From Asticcacaulis currens (GTDB taxonomy: Bacteria; Pseudomonadota; Alphaproteobacteria; Caulobacterales; Caulobacteraceae), in the NCBI RefSeq assembly GCF_028550395.1, contig NZ_JAQQKW010000017.1, positions 1 to 32,375 of the forward strand: DNA of 32,375 nucleotides, in the 5' to 3' direction. Under the pieces are notes generated by a model, which was not told where the DNA came from, did not search any database, and saw nothing but the letters and a program-made list of their open reading frames with translations. Positions 15,348 through 22,154 of the stretch are shown piece after piece. A program made the position numbers and the translations under genes. Numbering within the stretch: position 1 is the stretch's first letter; each line of letters begins with the position of its first letter.

Positions 15348-15351
15348 GCGC

Positions 15352-15654
15352 ATGAGCGGCTTTGACGTCAACCGGCTGGATGATGCGATCCACGGCCGCC
15401 TGCGGCTGGGGATCATGGCCTATCTGGCCGATGCCGGAGCCGCCGATTTCAACGAGCTGAAAGGCGTGCTCGAAGCGACGCAGGGTAACCTGTCGGTGCA
15501 TCTGTCCAAGCTGGAGGACGCGGGCTATGTCGAGATCATCAAGGGCTATCAGGGGAAGAAGCCGTTGACGCGTGTGCACATCACACCGGCCGGGCGGCAG
15601 GCCTTTGCCCGCTACATAGAGGTGTTGTCCGGGCTGGTCGAAAAGCGCTCATAA
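15352..15654 (+). CDS. Winged-helix transcriptional regulator
   Basis: This 100-residue protein is a single winged helix-turn-helix: helices around 7-28, the recognition region FNELKGVLEATQGNLSVHLS (33-52), KLEDAGYVEIIKGY, and a wing with GKKPLTRVHITPAGRQAF. This is the compact MarR/ArsR-like form often called HTH_27, without an extra effector domain. It ends the acyltransferase operon, and the repeats over that operon's promoter (12759-12784) make autorepression likely. What signal it senses is unknown; regulators of this form often sit with small membrane proteins of unknown function. Confidence 0.82.
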   Translation: MSGFDVNRLDDAIHGRLRLGIMAYLADAGAADFNELKGVLEATQGNLSVHLSKLEDAGYVEIIKGYQGKKPLTRVHITPAGRQAFARYIEVLSGLVEKRS

Positions 15655-15734
15655 CGTCTTGTTTACCGCTTTGCGCTTGGAAATGACATCATTCCAAGGC
15701 TAAGATTCGCGCCTGTATCGGAAGGATGATCTGT

Positions 15735-17063
15735 ATGAAGCGGCGTGTGCTCAGTCTGTGTCTGTTCCTTGGGGCCTGCTCGACGGCCTCCAGCGTACCG
15801 ACATCCATCGAGAACAAGCCGCAGCCGCCGCGCGCTGAAACCGCCCAGACGGGGGATAGGTCGCAGACGCCTGCGAAGCCTGCCCCGGCCTCCGTCCCGG
15901 TCACTTACGCGACCTTTGCCGACTGGCGTGAGGCCTTCGTCAGCAAGGCGGTGGCCAGAGGCTATGATCGCGCCTTTGTCGAAGGTCTGCTGGCCGATGT
16001 GCAGCCGAAAGAGGCCGTGGTCAGGGCCGATACCGGTCAGCCGGAATTTTCCAAACCCATATCCTCCTATGTGAAAAATGCCGTTTCGGCGGCGCGCATC
16101 CAGACCGGGCGCGAGCGGGTCAATGCCAATCCGGATATCGCCGCCATTGAGGCGCGCTATGGCGTGCCGCGGGAAATACTGGCGGGTGTCTGGGGGATGG
16201 AAAGCGACTATGGCCGCGTTCAGGGCGATATCGACGTGGTGACCGCCTTTGCGACTCTTGCCTATGACGGGCGTCGCCGCGACTGGGCCGAGTCACAGTT
16301 GTTCAGTGTGCTGTCTATTATAAAGAGTGGCAAATCCACCCGTCAGGAGCTGAAGGGGTCGTGGGCGGGGGCAATGGGGCAAACCCAGTTCCTGCCGGAA
16401 AACTATCTGAAACTGGGGCAGGACGGTGACGGCGACGGGCACGTCAATATCTGGACCTCCGATTCGGACGCCCTGGCCTCGGCGGCCAATTTGCTGAAAA
16501 GCGAAGGCTGGCGTCCGGGGCAGGCCTGGGCGGTTGAGGTGACGCTCCCGGCGGATTTCGACTACTATCTGGCCGAGACTGAAAGCCAGACGCCGGATTG
16601 GTGGGCGCAAAAGGGCGTGGTCCGTGCCGACGGCGGCAACTGGAACGCCAGCGAGAAGACGGCCCCGGCCGTGCTGATTCTGCCGTCGGGGGCCAAAGGG
16701 CCGGCCTTTCTGGCCCTCCCCAATCATTTCGCCATTCGCAAATACAATAATTCTACGGCCTATGCGCTGGCGGTGGGGCTGAATGCCGACGGGATTGCCG
16801 GACGCGCTCCGCTGAAGACGCCGTGGCCGGACGAGCAGCCCCTGTCCCTTGCCATGCGCAAGAATGTCCAGACGGCGCTCAACACGGCGGGCTTCAATGC
16901 CGGGACCGTCGATGGCGTAATCGGCATCGGCACCCGCAAGGCGCTGCGCGAATGGCAGAAGGCCAACGGCCGCGTGGCGGATGGCTATCTCAGCTACGAA
17001 CTGGCCAGCGAGTTGTCCGCCAAGGTGAGCGGCTACACCATACTGGGGCCGTCGGGGCGCTGA
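15735..17063 (+). CDS. MltB-like lytic murein transglycosylase lipoprotein with C-terminal peptidoglycan-binding domain
   Basis: This 442-residue lipoprotein (lipobox LGAC, mature from Cys15) has a Pro-rich linker up to about residue 55, a GH103/SLT_2 catalytic domain (about 58-365) and a peptidoglycan-binding_1 domain at the end (NVQTALNTAGFNAGTVDGVI...GTRKALREWQKANG). The catalytic Glu lies in ILAGVWGMESDYGR, and SWAGAMGQTQFLPENYLKLG is the family's substrate-groove signature. It cleaves glycan strands in the periplasm to form anhydro-muropeptides. ATG 15735 is favoured over ATG 15726 because GGAAGG is better spaced and the signal peptide begins there. It appears monocistronic. Confidence 0.92.
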   Translation: MKRRVLSLCLFLGACSTASSVPTSIENKPQPPRAETAQTGDRSQTPAKPAPASVPVTYATFADWREAFVSKAVARGYDRAFVEGLLADVQPKEAVVRADTGQPEFSKPISSYVKNAVSAARIQTGRERVNANPDIAAIEARYGVPREILAGVWGMESDYGRVQGDIDVVTAFATLAYDGRRRDWAESQLFSVLSIIKSGKSTRQELKGSWAGAMGQTQFLPENYLKLGQDGDGDGHVNIWTSDSDALASAANLLKSEGWRPGQAWAVEVTLPADFDYYLAETESQTPDWWAQKGVVRADGGNWNASEKTAPAVLILPSGAKGPAFLALPNHFAIRKYNNSTAYALAVGLNADGIAGRAPLKTPWPDEQPLSLAMRKNVQTALNTAGFNAGTVDGVIGIGTRKALREWQKANGRVADGYLSYELASELSAKVSGYTILGPSGR

Positions 17064-17813
17064 ACCCTCTCGAAGCCCAGGTTCCCAAGGCGTCACCATA
17101 CCTTCCGAACACGGTCAATTGCTGCATTGCGGGAAAATTTCCCGCCCCGGGTAAATTTTTACCGATGATAGCGGTATCTTTCACGCAATGCCGGGCGATA
17201 GACGCCGCGAATCCGCCGTCTTTTTGAAACAGATGGGGTCAACGGGTTCGTAAAAACGTCTTTATAAATTTGACACATAGCGTTGAAACCGACCGGTTTT
17301 TCGCGTTTCCGGCGCAAGATTGTCGAGGGTTTCGTCGCCGAATTAAAAAAAATTCATCAGGCGAGAAAATATTCCATCGCGCATCCTTTGCCTTAACTAT
17401 CGGACATGTTTGGGTTTTTAGCATAAACTCGTACAAAAAGGCTTGCCTGTGGCCCAAATGTTACGCGCGGTGGCACGATAAGCACCTTGACGGGGTGAGG
17501 GAGGATTGCTTTTTTAGTCCGCAAATCACTTTGTAACCATTGGTGTAACAGAGGGATCGTCCATGCCCGGTCATCCGGCAGGGCAGGGACAAAGGTTTGT
17601 GCGCAGCGCAGCCGGATGCGGGCGAAGATCCGTAACGGTGCGTAACACAAGAGAGGTTCACGACGGGACATGCGACCCCAGAAGGGAAACATGCACTGGC
17701 GTGGTCCGCGTTCTAAACATGTCTTAGGCTTAAACCAGGGGGTTCACGCTGCCCCCGAAATCCTTGGTCAGCCCTCCTACCGGGGGTTATCCTTATTCAG
17801 GAATTGGCGAAAA
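17064..17813. other. Long non-coding gap upstream of exbB
   Basis: No supported gene is present in these 750 bp; short frames on both strands lack ribosome binding sites and family resemblance. The left part has two adjacent palindromes (17129-17163) that may end mltB transcription. TTGACA at 17270-17275 is a good -35 hexamer without a matching -10. Another dyad, AAACCG-AC-CGGTTT, lies near 17285-17300. The right part (about 17560-17800) is GC-rich and could be a structured leader for exbB or encode a small RNA. No Fur-type AT-rich box could be recognised. Confidence 0.4.
17129..17163. repeat. Two adjacent palindromes after mltB
   Basis: GCGGGAAA-A-TTTCCCGC (17129-17145) is a perfect 8-bp dyad, followed 4 bp later by GGTAAA-TT-TTTACC (17150-17163). 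They are flanked by GCATTGC (17124-17130) and its complement GCAATGC (17185-17191). They may act as a terminator or as tandem operators. Confidence 0.5.
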
Positions 17814-18683
17814 ATGCTCGAACACAAGAAACACAATCCGCTCATTGCTCTGCTCGGCGCCGCTGCGCTGTTCGTGAGCGTTCCGACGATCGCCGCCGCG
17901 GCTGCGGCTACGTCGCCTGCCGCTGCCGAAGCTCCGGCCGCTGCCGCTCCGGCTGCTGCCGAAGAGTCGTCCACCTCGTCCGCTTCGGGCGGCCATGGCA
18001 AGATCACCGTTTCGTCGATGTTCATGCAGGCCGTGCCGGTCGTTAAGGCCGTCATGATCGGCCTGATCCTCGCGTCCGTCATCTCCTGGACCATCCTGGT
18101 CATCAAGCTGATGTTCTTCGCGAAGCTCAACAAGTCTTCGAACAACTATCTCGAAGCCTTCCGCGGCGCCCGTTCGATCGCCGACATCAACCGCATCTCG
18201 ACCTCGGACGAGTTCGCTGGCAACCCGATGGCCGACATGGCCGCCGTCGCCACCGAAGAAATCCAGATCTCGAAGCAAGCCGGCCTTCAGGTTTCGGGCG
18301 AGCACCGCGACTCGACCCTGCACCGCGCCTCGTCCTCGATCAACGCTGTTCAGGCCGGTCTGGCCAAGCGTCTGTCGGGTGGCCTGACCTTCCTCGCTTC
18401 GACCGGTTCGATCGGGCCTTTCGTTGGTCTGTTCGGTACGGTTTACGGCATCATGAACTCGTTCATCGGTATCGCTGACTCGGGTACGACCAACCTGGCC
18501 GTCGTGGCTCCGGGTATCGCTGAAGCCCTGCTCGCCACCGGTATCGGTCTGGCTGCCGCTATCCCGGCCGTCGTCATGTACAACATCTTCAACACCTCGA
18601 TCGCTGCCTACGGTACTCGTTCGGAGCAATTCGTTTCGGAACTGATGAACTCGCTGTCGCGTCAACTCGACAAAGGGGCGTAA
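17814..18683 (+). CDS. exbB: ExbB/TolQ-family proton channel subunit of the TonB system
   Basis: This 289-residue inner-membrane protein has a signal-like hydrophobic N-terminus (about 8-33), an Ala/Pro-rich periplasmic extension (about 34-70) and the three-helix MotA/TolQ/ExbB core (about 78-285). The core includes GGLTFLASTGSIGPFVGLFG and ALLATGIGLAAAIPAVVMYN, which line the proton path. With ExbD it converts the proton gradient into TonB movement. The extension is common in alphaproteobacterial ExbB. The start ATG 17814 is the first residue of the signal-like segment. It is the first gene of exbB-exbD-tonB, with a strongly biased codon set (TCG, GTC, CTG) suggesting high expression. Confidence 0.95.
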   Translation: MLEHKKHNPLIALLGAAALFVSVPTIAAAAAATSPAAAEAPAAAAPAAAEESSTSSASGGHGKITVSSMFMQAVPVVKAVMIGLILASVISWTILVIKLMFFAKLNKSSNNYLEAFRGARSIADINRISTSDEFAGNPMADMAAVATEEIQISKQAGLQVSGEHRDSTLHRASSSINAVQAGLAKRLSGGLTFLASTGSIGPFVGLFGTVYGIMNSFIGIADSGTTNLAVVAPGIAEALLATGIGLAAAIPAVVMYNIFNTSIAAYGTRSEQFVSELMNSLSRQLDKGA

Positions 18684-18689
18684 GTACTC

Positions 18690-19127
18690 ATGGGAGCCAA
18701 GCTATCCTCTGGCAGCGGCGGCTCGAAGTTTCATATCGAGCAGAACAGCGAAATTAACGTTACGCCGTTCGTCGATATCATGCTGGTTCTTCTGATTATC
18801 TTCATGGTGGCCGCTCCCATGGCCTCCGTGTCGATCGAGGTGAACCTTCCGACAGCCGTCGCCCCGCCGCAACAAAACCCGCCCAAGCCGATCTATATCT
18901 CCATCCAGCAGGATGGCGGTGTGTTCATCGGTGATCATCAGACGTCTCTGGCTGATCTCGGCGCTGACATGAAGATTCAGGTCGGCAAACGTGATCCGGA
19001 CAAGGAGCGCATCTTCATTCGTTGCGACCGCAAGACCCGCTATGCGGACTTCATGCAGGTGATGAATGCCCTTCAGGACAATGGCTACTACAGCGTTGCT
19101 CTGATCGGTGAAGATGGTAACAAGTAA
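18690..19127 (+). CDS. exbD: ExbD/TolR-family subunit of the TonB system
   Basis: This 145-residue protein has one membrane helix near the N-terminus (about 27-47) bearing the essential proton-carrying Asp in VTPFVDIMLVLLIIFMVAAP, followed by a periplasmic domain ending in DFMQVMNALQDNGYYSVALI. It works as a dimer inside the ExbB pentamer. It begins 6 bp after the exbB stop and ends 14 bp before tonB. The N-terminus is longer and Ser/Gly-rich compared with E. coli ExbD, which is usual for this group. Confidence 0.95.
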   Translation: MGAKLSSGSGGSKFHIEQNSEINVTPFVDIMLVLLIIFMVAAPMASVSIEVNLPTAVAPPQQNPPKPIYISIQQDGGVFIGDHQTSLADLGADMKIQVGKRDPDKERIFIRCDRKTRYADFMQVMNALQDNGYYSVALIGEDGNK

Positions 19128-19141
19128 GAGGGCCTGAGACT

Positions 19142-19861
19142 ATGGAAGAGACCCCCCACAGGCGTCGAGATCCTATTCTCGACCCCCCGATTAACAAGGA
19201 CAAAACGCCCTTGTTCGTCGGTATTGGCGTGGCGATCGTGGCCCACGTGGGACTGGCTTACTACATCTATCACGAAAAGTTCGAAATCAAGCCGGTGGAA
19301 TATGAGGACACCAAGATTGATACCGAACTGGTAGATCTGGCGCCGCCCCCGCCGCCTCCACCGCCGCCGCCGCCCCCGCCGCCTGACATGCCTCCGCCTC
19401 CGCCGAAGCTGCAGGTTCGCGAACCGGTGATCCAGACCGACGCACCTCCGCCGCCTGCTCCGATCCAGATCGAAGCGACGAAGAAGGAAGACCGCGTCGA
19501 GTATAAGGGGCCGCCGCAAATCGTCCCGGGACCTCCGCCGCCTCCGGCTCCGGTCGTTCCCGCTGGTCCGCGCTACACGACGGCTCAATGGACGCCGCCG
19601 ACGTCGGACCAGATGCTTGACCTCTACCCGCCGCGTGCTCAGGACGCGGAAGTTGAAGGCGAAGTCACCATTGACTGCGTCCTCAGCTCGGAAGGCAAGA
19701 TCACGGGCTGTAGCGTCGAAAGCGAAAAGCCTGCGGGCTATGGCTTCGGTGCGGCGACCGTGAAGGGCTTTATGCGCTACGCCAAGATCAAGAAGGGCAC
19801 CGATGGTGAACTTCGTGACGGCGACCACAAGAAGTTCCGCTTCAAGTGGACCCTGCAATAG
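19142..19861 (+). CDS. tonB: TonB energy-transducing protein
   Basis: This 239-residue protein has a short cytoplasmic tail, one membrane anchor (about 24-43) with the His in GVAIVAHVGLAYYIY that couples to ExbB/ExbD, a proline-rich periplasmic spacer containing 14 consecutive prolines, and a TonB C-terminal domain (about 150-239, LYPPRAQDAEVEGEVTIDCV) that contacts TonB boxes of outer-membrane receptors. GYGFGAATVKGF matches the family's C-terminal strand-helix. It completes the exbBD-tonB operon and is followed by a strong terminator. The proline run implies dependence on elongation factor P. Confidence 0.95.
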   Translation: MEETPHRRRDPILDPPINKDKTPLFVGIGVAIVAHVGLAYYIYHEKFEIKPVEYEDTKIDTELVDLAPPPPPPPPPPPPPPDMPPPPPKLQVREPVIQTDAPPPPAPIQIEATKKEDRVEYKGPPQIVPGPPPPPAPVVPAGPRYTTAQWTPPTSDQMLDLYPPRAQDAEVEGEVTIDCVLSSEGKITGCSVESEKPAGYGFGAATVKGFMRYAKIKKGTDGELRDGDHKKFRFKWTLQ

Positions 19862-19881
19862 GTTCCTGATCCTTATTCAGA

Positions 19882-19913
19882 AAAGCCCTCCGGTCTCGCC
19901 GGGGGGCTTTTTT
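19882..19913 (+). terminator. Terminator of exbB-exbD-tonB
   Basis: AAAGCCCTCCGG (19882-19893) and CCGGGGGGCTTT (19899-19910) form a 12-bp stem with one G-T pair and a 5-nt loop, followed by more T. It lies 20 bp past the tonB stop. Confidence 0.92.
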
Positions 19914-20023
19914 GTTGCCTGTTTCCTATGCGACAGGCAGGCACGATAGCGGAAAGAGGTGGTGTACTGAACGGACGGATGCGGTCGCTCCGGTTACCTA
20001 TGCCGTGATCACGAAAAAGGCAT

Positions 20024-20064
20024 TTGAACTTAACATTGCTAAGTGATATGTTTCGCTAAGTGAT
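20024..20064 (+). promoter_or_regulatory. Promoter with 10-bp direct repeats upstream of the second tonB
   Basis: TTGAAC (20024-20029) and TATGTT (20047-20052) are 17 bp apart. GCTAAGTGAT is perfectly repeated at 20038-20047 and 20055-20064, 17 bp apart, covering the -10 and the expected start site. The transcript would have a leader of about 155 nt. The repeats look like tandem binding sites for a regulator. Confidence 0.5.
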
Positions 20065-20215
20065 CGGATCGTCCTATCACCCCGTGAACGTTCTGAGGCG
20101 AGGGGGCCTTGAGAAGCCGGGGCCTATACATCGAAAAACATGCCGACCCCGCTCGGCCGCCGACCGTTGCCTGCTTTCCGGACAGGCGCGGATAATCAGG
20201 AAAGGAAACCCCCGC

Positions 20216-20929
20216 ATGGCATCCGCTCTCATCCCCCCGACCCGTAACCCGCTGTTTCAAACGCCCGCGCAAAAGCGTCTGTCACCTCCCGTCGTGATGG
20301 GTATCGCCGTGGCCACCCTTGTCCATCTGGGGCTGGCGGCCTACATCATCCATGAGCGCTTTGAAGTAAAACTAGCCGAAACACCGGATGGCACCAAGGT
20401 GATGGAAGCACCGATGGTGATTATCGAGCCGAAACCTGCCCCTGTTGTCGAAAAGCCCAGAACGCAGAGCCCGCCCATTCGCCTGAATACCCCGGACCAT
20501 ATCTCACAGCCGGTTGAAAACCCATTGCCTGTGGTAGAAACGCCGACCAGTTTTCCCGAAACCGTTGGCCCCGTGACCAGCTATTCGGCGCAACCCGGCC
20601 CGGTGGTTGAAAGCGGCCCGGTCCAGGCGACTGGCCCTACCTATGTCAAGGCGGTGTGGTCGCGCTTCCCCGATTCGGCCACCTTGCTGGAATACTACCC
20701 GGCCCGTGCCATGGATGCCGAGGTCGAAGGGGCGGCAACGCTCGCCTGTACGGTGCGCGATACCAAGGGCCGGGTAAAGTGCGAGGTCCTTTCCGAAAGC
20801 CCCAGAGGCTATGGATTCGGAGATGCGGCGGTGCGTGCCGTGGAAGCCAAGGGCCGCGCCGATACCTCCAATGGAGCGGTCGAGGTCGGTGCCACCATGC
20901 GCGTCAAGATGGGCTTTGCTCTCCAATAG
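20216..20929 (+). CDS. Second TonB-family protein
   Basis: This 237-residue paralogue has a membrane anchor (about 23-42, again with His in ATLVHLGLAAYIIHERFEVK), a periplasmic spacer with moderate Pro content but no long proline run, and a TonB C-terminal domain (about 148-237; YYPARAMDAEVEGAATLACT, GYGFGDAAVRAV, ending MGFALQ). Its anchor and tail align with the preceding TonB, so it is a diverged tandem duplicate. A ribosome binding site (AGGAAAGGAAA) fits ATG 20216; the frame is open to 20060 but the extension has no support. It has its own promoter and terminator, suggesting separate regulation and possibly different receptors. Confidence 0.88.
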   Translation: MASALIPPTRNPLFQTPAQKRLSPPVVMGIAVATLVHLGLAAYIIHERFEVKLAETPDGTKVMEAPMVIIEPKPAPVVEKPRTQSPPIRLNTPDHISQPVENPLPVVETPTSFPETVGPVTSYSAQPGPVVESGPVQATGPTYVKAVWSRFPDSATLLEYYPARAMDAEVEGAATLACTVRDTKGRVKCEVLSESPRGYGFGDAAVRAVEAKGRADTSNGAVEVGATMRVKMGFALQ

Positions 20930-20950
20930 GCGCGATGCCCATATCTGTCC

Positions 20951-20980
20951 AAAGGCCTCCGGTTTTCCGGAGGCCTTTTT
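20951..20980 (+). terminator. Terminator of the second tonB gene
   Basis: AAAGGCCTCCGG (20951-20962) pairs perfectly with CCGGAGGCCTTT (20967-20978) around a TTTT loop and is followed by T. It lies 21 bp past the stop codon. Confidence 0.93.
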
Positions 20981-21071
20981 ACGTGCGGCTTATGCGTCAG
21001 CGGCCGGCATTTATTGACCGTCCCCTTTTGACACGCCATTATGTTTCAGGAAAAATCCGAGGGAGCTGTCC

Positions 21072-21848
21072 ATGCCTGCGCGTCTGAAATCCATCCTGAG
21101 CCCGAAAAGTCTGACCTTTGCCGCCCTGATTGCGGTCGCCGGGACTCTGGTGGCGTGCGAAACGAACGACACCCTCGGCCGCAGCCAGTTCCTGCTGGTG
21201 GATAATGCCGATCTGGAGCCCTCAGCGCTGCAAGGGTGGCAGGAGTTGATGCGGACCTCGAAAATCTCCAGCGACGCTGCGCTGAACCGCCGGGTGAAGA
21301 CGGTCGGTGCCAAAATCGTTGCGGCGGCAGGGTATAACCCCAATCAGTGGGAATATGTGCTCTTTCAGGACGATCAGCCCAACGCCTTCGTCATCCCCGG
21401 CAATAAGGTCGGGGTGAATACCGGCCTGTTCAAGGTGGTCAAGAATGACGACCAGCTGGCGGCGGTTCTGGGTCACGAAACGGCGCACGTGCTGGGCAAG
21501 CACGCGGCTGAACGTTATTCGCAGCAGGTGGGCACGCAGATCGCGTTGCAAACCGCTGCCGGAGCCACATCGGGCCGTACCCAGCAGATCATCGCCAATT
21601 ACGGCGGCATGGGCGCGCAACTGGGGCTTCTGCTGCCCTATTCGCGCAAGCACGAACTGGAGGCTGACCGGATCGGTGTCGATATCATGGTCAAGGCGGG
21701 CTACAAGGCCTCGGAGTCCATCGCCCTGTGGCGCAATATGCAGGCTCTGAATCAGGGCAAGCCGCCGGAATTCCTTTCGACCCACCCGTCGGACAATACG
21801 CGCATCGCGCAACTGGAAACCTATATCCAGTCAAAGGGCTACAAGTAG
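21072..21848 (+). CDS. M48-family zinc metalloprotease lipoprotein
   Basis: This 258-residue protein has a lipoprotein signal with lipobox LVAC (Cys29), so the mature enzyme is anchored in the envelope. The zinc motif HETAH (His135, Glu136, His139) and the third-ligand region RKHELEADRIGVD are intact. The conserved NAFVIPGNKVGVNTGLF and LSTHPSDNTRIAQLE complete the M48 pattern of LoiP/YggG- or BepA-like envelope quality-control proteases. There is no C-terminal TPR domain, so it is closer to the LoiP/YggG type. It appears monocistronic, after the second tonB terminator. Confidence 0.92.
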   Translation: MPARLKSILSPKSLTFAALIAVAGTLVACETNDTLGRSQFLLVDNADLEPSALQGWQELMRTSKISSDAALNRRVKTVGAKIVAAAGYNPNQWEYVLFQDDQPNAFVIPGNKVGVNTGLFKVVKNDDQLAAVLGHETAHVLGKHAAERYSQQVGTQIALQTAAGATSGRTQQIIANYGGMGAQLGLLLPYSRKHELEADRIGVDIMVKAGYKASESIALWRNMQALNQGKPPEFLSTHPSDNTRIAQLETYIQSKGYK

Positions 21849-21905
21849 GCCCGCCGGATGTGCGGTTTTTTCAACGTTTATTGCGCTGGCGGGTGAAATT
21901 ACCCC

Positions 21906-21934
21906 TTGATCGGAGGGCCGTCGCGGTTTAGAGG
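21906..21934 (+). promoter_or_regulatory. Candidate tRNA-His promoter
   Basis: TTGATC (21906-21911) is followed after 16 bp by TTAGAG (21928-21933), or after 17 bp by TAGAGG. A start near 21941 would give a leader of about 14 nt. A dyad GAGGGCCG/CGGCCCTC (21913-21920 and 21937-21944) spans the promoter. Confidence 0.4.
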
Positions 21935-21943
21935 ATCGGCCCT

Positions 21944-22035
21944 CACGATGGTCTGCCGTCTTAGCTCACTTGGTAGAGCGCCAGATTGTGGCTCTGGAGG
22001 TAGCTGGTTCGAAACCAGCAGACGGTACCATCGTG
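21944..22035 (+). repeat. Inverted repeat flanking the tRNA (leader-trailer helix)
   Basis: CACGATGGT (21944-21952) just before the tRNA is the exact complement of ACCATCGTG (22027-22035), which begins with the discriminator base and CCA. In the precursor this would extend the acceptor stem by 9 bp past a 2-nt bulge. Confidence 0.85.
21955..22030 (+). tRNA. tRNA-His (GTG anticodon)
   Basis: The 76-nt sequence folds as a standard cloverleaf: acceptor GCCGTCT/AGACGGT, D stem GCTC/GAGC, anticodon stem CCAGA/TCTGG with loop TTGTGGC (anticodon GTG), a 5-nt variable loop, T stem GCTGG/CCAGC with loop TTCGAAA, discriminator A73 and an encoded CCA. The acceptor starts with a G1:U72 wobble and there is no G at position -1 (it is T). 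These are the special identity features described for alphaproteobacterial tRNA-His, whose histidyl-tRNA synthetase does not need G-1. Confidence 0.96.
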
Positions 22036-22154
22036 ATAAAGCTCCCCAAAAACCTCGGACCTGGTCGTCAACGGACGGATTGACGCAAGGGCCGCGTGTG
22101 CTCTGGTCCTGCGGGCAAATCGGGATATAAGGCAGGCCTGAAAAGGATCTGCTC

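Noticed and set aside
17461-17520. TGGCACG as a -24 element and TTGACG as a -35 upstream of exbB
   Set aside because: Neither has a properly spaced partner element (no TTGC at -12; only a run of T at the expected -10).
17239-17692. Short ORFs on both strands upstream of exbB
   Set aside because: They overlap each other in conflicting frames, have no ribosome binding sites and look like random translations of non-coding DNA.
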